Source of the DNA: Candidatus Poseidoniaceae archaeon
Lineage (GTDB): Archaea > Thermoplasmatota > Poseidoniia > Poseidoniales > Poseidoniaceae
Direction: 5' to 3'
DNA length: 11,648 nucleotides
Assembly (NCBI GenBank): GCA_029250345.1
Contig: JAQXFL010000099.1
Span: 1 to 11,648, forward strand
Shown: positions 5,701 through 11,648 of the stretch, piece by piece
Position numbering within the stretch: position 1 is the first letter of the stretch
Layout: every line of letters begins with the position of its first letter
Program-made: the position numbers and the translations under genes
The notes under the pieces: model-generated
The model's input: the letters and a program-made list of their open reading frames with translations, nothing else
Database searches by the model: none
What the model was told of the DNA's origin: nothing

Positions 5701-8402
5701 GCCCACTGGGTGATGTCACCTAGGAAGGCATCTGCACCGTTGGAGACCAACCATGCCGAACCGTTTGTCCCGCTTGGGTCTGGGTCGCTGTAAGTGTCTC
5801 CATCTTCATCAGGACATCCGTTTCTGTCACCAGTCGATGTACCAAACACGGTCTTGCATGCATCTGCTCCTTGGAACACCGTCCAACCGCCGAGGTTCGT
5901 CTCGGCGTCGGAATAGGAGTCTGAATCCGAATCTGGACAACCGAAACGGTCACCGCTCGATGTCCCGGATACGGTCAAGCAAGAGTCAGGGTTCGTTCCG
6001 CCAAGGTTGTCGCCGTATCCATCTCCGTCTTGGTCAGCCCACTGCGTTGGCTCATTGATGAAGACATCAGCGCCGTTGGCAATTGACCAGTTGAAGCTGG
6101 GGTCGGAATAGCCATCACCATCGGTATCCGGGCATCCTTGACGGTCAATGGAGGATATCCCGAAGGTGAATGCACAATCGTCATCCTCATCAACGGTACC
6201 GTCTAAATCTGCGTCTTGAGTAAGGTTAACCATTGCATAGCCTGAATTAACGGCTACTGAGAAGAACTGCGGTCCTGACGGAACTGAAGTTCCGAGGATA
6301 TGGATTTCCCAAATACCCTGAGCAGGCGAAGAGAAAGTTAGACCTTTCAAATTGTTGATGCTGTCTGAGAGGTTTGTCCAAGAGCCACTCGGGTCTTTGA
6401 CTGCCAAATCCACATCGTTGACGAGGTTTGCAGATACGACCGGGCTGCTCGTTTCGTCATTGTATGAGAGCATGACTTGCATGGTGGGTGCTGCTGCCGG
6501 TACATTGACGCTCCAACCTCGCTCGTCACCGGTACTCAACGATTCACGGTCCACGAACGATGCCGAAATTGCGCTCGAGAGGTTGATTCGTCCCCAGCCT
6601 TCGTGGTTATTTGGCGCAGTTTGACCTGCACCGTTGGTGACATCATTGTACTGGCCCATCATGTCGACCGAAGTCGCAGCAAAGATTCCTTTTACCAATG
6701 CAGACGATGGGTTGGGCACGTTTTGATTTTCAATGAGATGCTGAAGCAAGAGTGCGGTAGCACCGGCGGAGACAGGTGTCGCCATGCTCGTTCCGCTCAT
6801 GAAAGTGTAATCTCCGCTGCCACCTGCTCCCGGGTCGCGAGAGCGGGTGGAGAGTATATTGGTACCAGGTGCTGAGAAATCGGGTTTCAATCGGCCGTCG
6901 TCTGTTGGCCCACGAGATGAGAAGGTGGCCATTCCTGAGATGTTGTTCGATGCCCACGCAGGCCATGAACCAGTAGCGTTCGTTCTTAGATTTTCACTGG
7001 CTCCAATAGAGATGACGTTCTTTGCAGTCGCTGGTGAACCCATGCTGTCTTCATCGATTTTACCGTCGCCATCAGCATCGACTCCTTCGTTAGCTGCAGC
7101 GAACATGATGACGAGTTCATCGTTTTTCAGTGCGTTGATGTCGGATTGCATCGAACTTGTCGTGTAGTAACCTGCAACGCTTGATCCCCAAGAGTTCGTG
7201 TGTACACGGCTGCCGTTGTCAACAGCAAGGTCAAACATGTCTCCAAGGTCGTTTGGAAGTCCTGCTAAGCTGCCGCCGTGTTCAATTGCATGAACCAACA
7301 ATTGTGCCTCTGGTGCCATGCCTTGGACGTCCGGCCAAAGGGTTCCATCGCCGAGTACGGACCCCGCAACGTGTGTGCCGTGACCGTGGTCATCGTTTGC
7401 ACCGTCGTCGCATGATCCGGGGTTGGTTGGTCCAGTCCATGCACACTGTGTGGGTGGTATTGGGAAGGAGAGAATACCTTTGATGTGGTCTTTGAAATCT
7501 GGGTGCATATTCGAATTGTTAACGCCGTTATCAAGCCCAGTGTCGGCGACTGTGACAATAATTCCACTTCCGTTAAGACTGCCCCATCCAGGGTCACGCG
7601 CAGACATGAAGGTCAAATTTTGGAGATCATCAGCATGAATGATTTGCGCAGCCACATCGTTGTTGAGGGTGAAGTGTGGGTTTGTTTCAATCCATTCAAC
7701 AGCACCGTTTGAGGCCAGCCATTGGAGTCCTGATGTTTCAGCGACGAGTGTTGCGAAACGTCCAGAGTGCGAGTCGAGTACGAGGTCGTTACGGTTTTCA
7801 AGTCCCTCGGGCAACGAAGTCCCGGACAGAACAATATTGACGATGGCCTTGCCTTCGACGGAATATGGATTGAAGAATTGCTTTTGCTCTCCGAGTACAC
7901 CACGTACTAAATCCTCTCTCAGTTTGTCGACGGCGTCGATTTGAACCAATCCTTCGACATCGAGTTTTTCCAAGTCTGCGGTTGAGTGCCCTTTCAGTTC
8001 ACATTGGAATCCGTTTGGAGGCATGAAGGTGAAACAGTCAATTCCTGCATCTTCCAGTTCGTAGAACCACTCGGTTGGAATTGGAGTTGCGTGTGTGAGC
8101 ACATACCATCCATTCAGAGCAGAACTTTGTCCGGTCCATGAGGACCAATCGTCAACTGCAACAACACTCGCATCGCGGTACAAAAGGCCGATTTCTCCAA
8201 CGCCATCTGCCGAGTCGAACCATCCATGAGCTGCATCAGCGCTCGGTGCAAGTCCAATGCCGCTCAACAAAGCCAAATCCACATCGGTGTCAACCACCGC
8301 AGTCGGCGTTAATGATGGCGTTGCATAGGTGATTGGAGCCAATACCTGAATGAGCATGAGTGCGGAAAAAGTAATTGCACGTATACTTCGCTTGGTCGTC
8401 AT
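2775..8402 (-). CDS. Surface-anchored KP-43-like subtilisin-family protease with thrombospondin type 3 repeats
   Basis: This is an exported serine endopeptidase of 1875 residues. Residues 1-27 form a signal peptide (basic TTKRSIR start, hydrophobic core, likely cut after ITYA). A propeptide-like region runs to about 270. The subtilase domain (about 275-610) has the full set: Asp287 in VADTGLDNG, His341 in HGHGTHVAG, oxyanion Asn438 in AAANEG and Ser539 in SGTSMATP. It is followed by GWGRINL and a beta-barrel domain (about 620-725) with LVNDVDLAV and GPQFFSVAV, the arrangement of KP-43-type alkaline proteases. Residues about 729-1670 are calcium-binding thrombospondin type 3 repeats, then comes a beta-rich domain, one membrane helix (about 1803-1823), a charged cytoplasmic tail and a final run of six prolines. 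The ATG at 8402 is chosen because it puts the basic residues directly before the hydrophobic core; an ATG at 8429 or a TTG at 8459 would add an unusual leader. Likely role: digestion of external protein at the cell surface. Confidence 0.93.
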   Translation of the reverse strand: MTTKRSIRAITFSALMLIQVLAPITYATPSLTPTAVVDTDVDLALLSGIGLAPSADAAHGWFDSADGVGEIGLLYRDASVVAVDDWSSWTGQSSALNGWYVLTHATPIPTEWFYELEDAGIDCFTFMPPNGFQCELKGHSTADLEKLDVEGLVQIDAVDKLREDLVRGVLGEQKQFFNPYSVEGKAIVNIVLSGTSLPEGLENRNDLVLDSHSGRFATLVAETSGLQWLASNGAVEWIETNPHFTLNNDVAAQIIHADDLQNLTFMSARDPGWGSLNGSGIIVTVADTGLDNGVNNSNMHPDFKDHIKGILSFPIPPTQCAWTGPTNPGSCDDGANDDHGHGTHVAGSVLGDGTLWPDVQGMAPEAQLLVHAIEHGGSLAGLPNDLGDMFDLAVDNGSRVHTNSWGSSVAGYYTTSSMQSDINALKNDELVIMFAAANEGVDADGDGKIDEDSMGSPATAKNVISIGASENLRTNATGSWPAWASNNISGMATFSSRGPTDDGRLKPDFSAPGTNILSTRSRDPGAGGSGDYTFMSGTSMATPVSAGATALLLQHLIENQNVPNPSSALVKGIFAATSVDMMGQYNDVTNGAGQTAPNNHEGWGRINLSSAISASFVDRESLSTGDERGWSVNVPAAAPTMQVMLSYNDETSSPVVSANLVNDVDLAVKDPSGSWTNLSDSINNLKGLTFSSPAQGIWEIHILGTSVPSGPQFFSVAVNSGYAMVNLTQDADLDGTVDEDDDCAFTFGISSIDRQGCPDTDGDGYSDPSFNWSIANGADVFINEPTQWADQDGDGYGDNLGGTNPDSCLTVSGTSSGDRFGCPDSDSDSYSDAETNLGGWTVFQGADACKTVFGTSTGDRNGCPDEDGDTYSDPDPSGTNGSAWLVSNGADAFLGDITQWADSDGDGYGDNPPPAINGDECPTVLGTSTADRTGCLDTDGDGYSDADSTALAHPAGTADAFPNDVTQWLDSDGDGYGDNQSGTNPDACVNDGLPLGTPRSTIDRVGCPDSDGDGYSDYDAGWLAHPAGSADAFPLIPTQWNDTDSDGFGDEPLGFNPDSCVTTYGNSTTDRFGCPDTDGDSFSDADPSGNNGSVWTTANGADVWPNEPTQWVDSDSDGYGDNPIGVFPDSCPSNAGSSSSDRYGCLDSDGDTYSDPDIGHTTAQGADTHPSDPLRWSDEDGDGIDNQVDDDCPQFWGNSSIDRTGCPDTDGDGISDPEPDWTPADNGSDAFKTDPTQSSDADGDGFGDNASGNLADDCPNEHGDSWQNNVLGCLDDDQDGWANIIDSHVNDPSQWSDIDGDGFGDNLAGTTPDTCPSVAGNSTMGNRLGCLDTDGDGWDDVSDQLPLLAFQWLDQDGDGYGDNATGPQPDACPGVPGNSTIDRYGCIDTDGDGMSNESDAFPNDPTRTQDTDGDGFDDLEDDCRELPGNSTIDRTACPDSDGDGYSDPTLPVGENLGWNASNGADALPFEPTQWEDQDGDGYGDNASGFQPDSCPTVEGYSNVDIFGCYDEDNDGSSEDGDAFPDDPTQWLDTDGDGYGDNPNGSQPDNCTSVFGTSTLDVFGCLDSDGDGASNTNDLWLNDSSQWFDSDGDTWGDNPLGTDGDICPEEFGTASLGNSRGCVDTDGDKYADINDDFPSEPSQWLDSDGDGWGENMTTGAIKPDHWPNDPTRNAAEGSITCTPESIEVDLAAEDYFSFSCSIVSVLPDVTIRAEWQPMSSIISATQVQVLIFTETTGDTQVAVFNGEGRSAGNYQLFVSIQEPGAEAAMDSDTITLKVFDSRIVDEDSLITDDSSAFNNVMEMPIVQALIGALVLFFLMGMLMIRGKASETKMAEQRAERAREVLTARYNRINGVSEVNLGLDMNGRIPPPPPPRT
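3393..6218 (-). repeat. Coding tandem array of thrombospondin type 3 calcium-binding repeats
   Basis: This part of the protease gene encodes residues about 729-1670 and contains about 15 units of 40-73 residues. A typical unit has two acidic loops of the form DxDGDGYxD. The first follows a GCPD or GCLD phrase and often ends in YSD; the second follows TQW and ends in YGDN. A conserved Cys in PDSC and another in DR-GC lie about 14 residues apart, suggesting one disulfide per unit. The loops should bind calcium and stiffen a long stalk. Unit length is irregular: the step between GC phrases near residues 822 and 862 is only about 40 residues because the TQW loop is missing there. At DNA level the loops give recurring phrases such as tcaccgtc and ccgtatcc on the plus strand. 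Confidence 0.92.
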
Positions 8403-8517
8403 GTCACGACACAGTCGCGGCTCCCTCATGAATGATTTGTTTCTCGGGGAATCACTCAATCAACGGTATCGCCATCCATACCGAGGGTTCAAGAGCATCG
8501 CATCCTGCGATTGGATT
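8403..8517. promoter_or_regulatory. Divergent control region between protease and ABC exporter genes
   Basis: These 115 bp separate the two outward-facing starts and must hold both promoters unless transcripts begin further in. I see no convincing archaeal TATA box or BRE on either strand, and no Shine-Dalgarno site before either ATG. There are two perfect inverted repeats: CGGTAT at 8464-8469 with ATACCG at 8478-8483 (8-base spacer), and ATCGCA at 8497-8502 with TGCGAT at 8506-8511 (3-base spacer), the latter ending 6 bases before the exporter ATG. The first has the size of a dimeric regulator site. Which gene either would control is not visible. Confidence 0.5.
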
Positions 8518-10386
8518 ATGTCGCGACGCTCAAACCGTGGTCCGAAGGTCGAATCACTCGAACCTGAAGAATTGAATGAAAGCGTGCAAGTACTCGGCAG
8601 GCAAGTATGGAGAGTTGTCCCCTACGCATTCCGCTATCCTCGCCGCCTCTTAGCGGGGTTCGTAGGCAACGCCTGTGCCCGTGTTGTTGACCTCGTACCG
8701 TTCGTCGCCATCGGATGGGCTGTGGATTACTTCACTTCCGATGTCATGGTCGGGCCTATGCTTGTCCAAAACGCCGTCAATGCCATTCACTCAGAACCTG
8801 CAGTTGGTTACGGTGTCATGATTTTCATGGGCTTCGTTATGCTCGCTTTCTTCCAAGGTGTCTCTGAATACTCTTGGCAAACGCTCGGCTACAACATCCA
8901 GCACGATTTGCGAATGGATGCCACTCGCTCCCTCATTGCAATGGAGGCTTCGTATTACGACATGCGTCAAACCGGGCAACTGATGTCGGTACTTTCCAGT
9001 GACGTCAACCAGTTAGAAGACGTCGTATCAGATTCTTCGACATCAATTATACGAATCGTTTTCACGTTCCTTACCGCTTTTGTGATTCTCGCATCGATGT
9101 CACTGAAATTGGCTGGAATCTTGTTTGGACCGATTCTGTTCATCATTCCATGCGTCTATTGGTTTTCGACCAGAGTTCAGCGCAAATACCGCAAACAACG
9201 AGAGTCAACAGGAGATATTAATGCAGTTCTTGAGAACTTAATTTCGGGAATTTCAGTTGTCCAAGCCTACAACGCTCAGACTTGGGAATCGGAGCGAGTA
9301 GCACGTGAATCCGGTAACTATCGTGACCAAGCCATGGGTGCAAGCCGAGACAGAAACCGGTTTTTGCCGATGATTTACGTCATTGCAGGAATCGCATTCG
9401 GTCTCCTCGTCACTGCAGGTGGGTGGTTAGCTGGTGAGGGTGAAATCTCAACCGGTGAACTGGTCACATTCCTGTTGATCAGCACTCGAATGACCATGCC
9501 GATGTTTATTTTTGGTATCCTCATCAATCAACTTCAACGCGGTGAAGCAGCAGCAAAGCGAGTCTTTGCTACCATCGACCTTGAACCTACAATCTTCGAC
9601 CAACCGGATGCAATCGAATTGAATACACCGATTACATCGGTTGAATTCCGTGATGTTCATTTCACTTACCCCGGAACCTCCATCACAGTGTTGAGCGGCA
9701 TTTCGTTCAAGGCGGAAGGCGGGGATTTCCTTGGGGTCATGGGTCACACAGGCGCTGGTAAGACGACCATTCTCAAACTCTTGATGCGATACTATGTGCC
9801 TGACAGCGGCGATGTCCTCATCAATGGACAATCGCTCAACAATTTCACACTGCATTCCGTTCGTGATAAAATTGGATTTGTCAGTCAGGAGCCGTTCTTG
9901 TTCTACGGCACAGTAAGCGATAACGTGAGATACAACCAAGAATCCACAGATGAGGAATTGAGCACCGCCTTGAAACTTGCAGGTGCGTGGGACTTCATCC
10001 AAGAGCTGGAAGACGGTTTGGACACAATGGTCGGTGACCGTGGTGCTAAACTCAGCGGCGGTCAGCGCGCTCGTGTATCGTTGGCCCGTGCACTTCTCAA
10101 GCAACCAAGTTTGTTGATTTTAGACGAAGCATCCAGCGCTCTTGATGCGGAGACTGAACGCAGAATACAAGAAAATCTCCTCGCCAGCGGCAGCGATCGG
10201 GCTACCATTGCCGTTGCTCACCGCTTGAGCACAATTCGAAACGCCAACGAGATACTTGCCATGGTTGATGGCGCAGTGGTCGAGCGTGGCTTGCACGACG
10301 AATTGGTTGAAGCAGACGGCGTTTATGCCAGTCAGTGGACCATTCAAACGGGTGACATGGCTGGACTTTCGGATGCTGATGAGTGA
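8518..10386 (+). CDS. ABC exporter, fused membrane and ATPase domains
   Basis: This 622-residue protein is a half-size ABC exporter that would work as a dimer in the cytoplasmic membrane, using ATP to move an unknown substrate outward. Residues about 30-345 form the six-helix membrane domain, with the coupling region QHDLRMDATRSLIAMEASYYD and TGQLMSVLSSDVNQLED. The ATPase domain (about 374-610) is complete: Walker A GHTGAGKTT (409-417), Q-loop Gln457 in VSQEPFLFYGTV, signature LSGGQ (512-516), Walker B LLILDE (532-537) with Glu537, and switch His568 in VAHRLS. The phrases QTGQLMSVLSSDV and the WTIQTGDM ending resemble exporters annotated as multidrug or lipid transporters in haloarchaea, as I recall them. 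I chose the ATG at 8518 because the earlier in-frame ATG at 8350 would place the start inside the divergent protease gene and add an unrelated 56 residues. The 3' end is one base from the convergent small membrane protein gene. Confidence 0.93.
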   Translation: MSRRSNRGPKVESLEPEELNESVQVLGRQVWRVVPYAFRYPRRLLAGFVGNACARVVDLVPFVAIGWAVDYFTSDVMVGPMLVQNAVNAIHSEPAVGYGVMIFMGFVMLAFFQGVSEYSWQTLGYNIQHDLRMDATRSLIAMEASYYDMRQTGQLMSVLSSDVNQLEDVVSDSSTSIIRIVFTFLTAFVILASMSLKLAGILFGPILFIIPCVYWFSTRVQRKYRKQRESTGDINAVLENLISGISVVQAYNAQTWESERVARESGNYRDQAMGASRDRNRFLPMIYVIAGIAFGLLVTAGGWLAGEGEISTGELVTFLLISTRMTMPMFIFGILINQLQRGEAAAKRVFATIDLEPTIFDQPDAIELNTPITSVEFRDVHFTYPGTSITVLSGISFKAEGGDFLGVMGHTGAGKTTILKLLMRYYVPDSGDVLINGQSLNNFTLHSVRDKIGFVSQEPFLFYGTVSDNVRYNQESTDEELSTALKLAGAWDFIQELEDGLDTMVGDRGAKLSGGQRARVSLARALLKQPSLLILDEASSALDAETERRIQENLLASGSDRATIAVAHRLSTIRNANEILAMVDGAVVERGLHDELVEADGVYASQWTIQTGDMAGLSDADE

Positions 10387-10387
10387 A

Positions 10388-10708
10388 TCACAAGCGTTCT
10401 TGAATCGGTCGTAGGACTGCTGATGCGGCGGATGCCGTCTGTTCATGTTGCATGAAACGGTCGCCGAGAATGATTCCCATCGAGATCAATACGAACAAAG
10501 GGATGCCAATCACCAGCGACCATATTGCCATCGATAAATTGTAGATGAAGTAACTCTCCATGATTTCTGAGATGACGATGATGGCGACAAACAGAAGCAC
10601 TCGCAAGGTGACGAGGCTGAAGCGAATGAGCGACCAGATTTCATCTTCATCCGTAGCATCATCTGGCTTGTCAAGTTCAGCAAACCGTTGTTGAAACCGA
10701 CTCGCCAT
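10388..10708 (-). CDS. Small two-helix membrane protein of unknown function
   Basis: I do not recognise this 106-residue protein. It has an acidic N-terminus containing KPDDATDEDE, then two hydrophobic segments, about residues 34-54 (LRVLLFVAIIVIS) and 58-81 (IWSLVIGIPLFVLISMG), separated by a few residues, and a polar C-terminal tail of about 25 residues. This predicts a helical hairpin with both ends on the same side of the membrane. It is accepted as a gene because it fills the whole space between the exporter and the glycosyltransferase, has an ATG, and shows the hydrophobic pattern of a true membrane protein. Its stop lies one base from the exporter stop. It is on the same strand as the glycosyltransferase, 78 bp downstream, so it may be cotranscribed with it, though the gap holds a palindrome that could separate them. 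Confidence 0.72.
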   Translation of the reverse strand: MASRFQQRFAELDKPDDATDEDEIWSLIRFSLVTLRVLLFVAIIVISEIMESYFIYNLSMAIWSLVIGIPLFVLISMGIILGDRFMQHEQTASAASAVLRPIQERL

Positions 10709-10749
10709 GAACGACCTTGCCCTTCACCATGACTAATGCTTTACCCTCA

Positions 10750-10761
10750 TCGTTCGAACGA
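10750..10761. promoter_or_regulatory. 12-bp perfect palindrome upstream of small membrane protein
   Basis: TCGTTCGAACGA is a perfect palindrome in the 78-bp gap between the glycosyltransferase stop and the small membrane protein ATG. Directly beside it, AGGCG (10761-10765) and CGCCT (10775-10779) form a second inverted pair around an AT-rich 9-base centre. On the minus strand that centre reads AGAAATACA, about 60 bp before the ATG, and could be a weak TATA element. An operator or a processing hairpin are both possible; function is inferred only from position and symmetry. Confidence 0.3.
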
Positions 10762-10786
10762 GGCGTGTATTTCTCGCCTGTGCTTC

Positions 10787-11647
10787 TCAAGCCGTTCGGA
10801 TTCGGTCGTCAATCTGAGCGCCTTCGCCGGCTCTTCCGCCTGTGCGTCGAATTTCTCTCCATGCTTTGATGACGCCTTGCCCGTACGCCCATTGAGCGAG
10901 GAAGACAAACAGCGGTGCCAAGAATACCGTTCCAATTGAGCGATGTGGTGAAGTTCCTATGGCTGCACCAAGCCAGCTGATTCCAATGTAAGTGAACACA
11001 AGGCCAAGCGGTATGTGGAACGCAACCCGTGAGAAATCCCATTCTCCGGAGAGTGAGAACCAGAGGTCTGCATCTGCTCCGCCGGTAAGGCCGCCGTAGA
11101 GCATAGCAAGGAGCGCCGTCACCACGATGACGGGGAAGAAACCAATGGCGGTATGCGACCATGCAGAGATTTCTGGCCAGCGTTTGTTTGCTACCATTCG
11201 GGTGTATCCGTAGTTTCGCATCTGTTTCATGTACGGTTTGAACGGACGTCGGCGACGGTGGGGCATGACGTTGGATGGGTCGATGAACAACTTGTGCCCA
11301 GCTCGTTGGATTTTGGCATCCAATACCACATCTTCAGCACCAATACACCCCGGTTCGAAGAAATCCACTTCTCGTAGGTTCGCCATACGGTGGGCACAGT
11401 TGACGCCGGGATTGTGGGTGATGGGGACAAGTTCGCCTTTGGGCTGAGCGCCGTATCGAGTGCCGGCTGTCATGAACTTGGTACAGAACGCTACATCAGC
11501 GCACTTAGCACCAAATGGGTCATCGTCAGGGGCGAAGTTTGGTCCGCCGACAGCACCAACTTCGGGGTTGTCGAACCAGCGAACAAGTTTCTCGACCCAG
11601 TCGAGAGGTGGGACGGTGTCATCATCGGTGAACAAGACCAGGTCATG
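10787..11647 (-). CDS. Family 2 glycosyltransferase with C-terminal membrane helices (N-terminus outside window)
   Basis: The frame is open to the right edge, leaving 286 visible residues; the N-terminal nucleotide-binding part is missing. The visible start, HDLVLFTDDDT, contains the acidic DxD-type motif of GT-A fold family 2 enzymes, which holds a metal and the nucleotide sugar. GAEDVVL (acidic pair at visible residues 105-106) matches the usual catalytic-base region, and a basic RRRRPF stretch follows. Three hydrophobic segments come next, at roughly visible residues 167-185, 209-231 and 237-259, then a basic tail. This is the layout of membrane-bound transferases that decorate lipid-linked or surface glycans. 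Donor and acceptor cannot be told. The 11-residue lead-in before the DDD runs to the edge without a start codon, so the TTG near 11635 is not the true start. It lies 78 bp upstream of the small membrane protein gene on the same strand. Confidence 0.88.
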   Translation of the reverse strand, partial: HDLVLFTDDDTVPPLDWVEKLVRWFDNPEVGAVGGPNFAPDDDPFGAKCADVAFCTKFMTAGTRYGAQPKGELVPITHNPGVNCAHRMANLREVDFFEPGCIGAEDVVLDAKIQRAGHKLFIDPSNVMPHRRRRPFKPYMKQMRNYGYTRMVANKRWPEISAWSHTAIGFFPVIVVTALLAMLYGGLTGGADADLWFSLSGEWDFSRVAFHIPLGLVFTYIGISWLGAAIGTSPHRSIGTVFLAPLFVFLAQWAYGQGVIKAWREIRRTGGRAGEGAQIDDRIRTA

Positions 11648-11648
11648 G

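Noticed and set aside
3361..5793. Several plus-strand open frames of 80-234 residues opposite the repeat array
   Set aside because: They are mirror images of the repeats, rich in Pro, Ser, Arg and His from the antisense of Asp-Gly codons, with no domains.
3393..6218. Regular short DNA repeats suggesting a CRISPR array
   Set aside because: Repeats are imperfect, unevenly spaced and in frame with one long protein; no cas genes are nearby.
8407..8417. Short inverted repeat CGAC-ACA-GTCG just before the protease ATG
   Set aside because: A 4-bp stem is too short to stand out from chance.
8403..8459. Longer protease start from a TTG at 8459 or an ATG at 8429
   Set aside because: Either would put extra polar residues before an already complete signal peptide that starts at the ATG at 8402.
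8350..8517. Longer exporter start from the ATG at 8350
   Set aside because: It would overlap the protease coding start, and the added residues show no exporter character.
9448..10104. A 218-residue open frame antisense to the exporter ATPase domain
   Set aside because: The plus strand carries the intact ABC motifs here, and the antisense frame resembles nothing I know.

Overview
The window looks like chromosomal DNA of an uncultivated archaeon, most plausibly a planktonic euryarchaeote of the Marine Group II / Poseidoniales type. This placement is inference. It rests on a tRNA-Gly gene without encoded CCA, an ABC exporter whose linker and C-terminal phrases resemble haloarchaeal exporters as I remember them, a giant exported protease carrying thrombospondin type 3 calcium repeats, a proline-run C-terminus, moderate GC, very short intergenic gaps and no obvious Shine-Dalgarno sites. 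No marker gene in the window settles it.

Layout from left to right: (1) the 3' part of a galactokinase-like GHMP kinase on the plus strand, entering from the left edge. (2) Convergent with it and overlapping its end by 36 bp, a minus-strand gene for a two-domain protein: an N-terminal family 1 beta-glycosidase joined in frame to a C-terminal sugar-1-phosphate nucleotidyltransferase. (3) A tRNA-Gly(TCC) gene 26 bp upstream of that gene, same strand. (4) A 5.6-kb minus-strand gene for a secreted KP-43-like subtilase with about 15 thrombospondin type 3 units, a beta-rich stalk, one C-terminal membrane anchor and a short proline-ended cytoplasmic tail. (5) A 115-bp divergent control region with two perfect inverted repeats. 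(6) A plus-strand complete half-size ABC exporter. (7) Convergent with it, one base apart, a small two-helix membrane protein. (8) 78 bp upstream of that, the C-terminal part of a family 2 glycosyltransferase with C-terminal membrane helices, running off the right edge.

How the genes may work together: the left end reads as a small sugar-salvage module. A glycosidase frees a hexose, a galactokinase-like enzyme phosphorylates C1, and a nucleotidyltransferase makes the nucleotide sugar. The first and third activities are on one polypeptide, which I do not recognise as a standard architecture and consider the most novel item here. The protease would digest external protein while tethered to the cell surface, with calcium holding its long repeat stalk rigid. 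The exporter, small membrane protein and glycosyltransferase point to envelope or surface functions, but nothing in the sequence names their substrates.

There is no gene-free stretch over 300 bases. No CRISPR array, insertion sequence, phage gene, origin or convincing terminator was seen.
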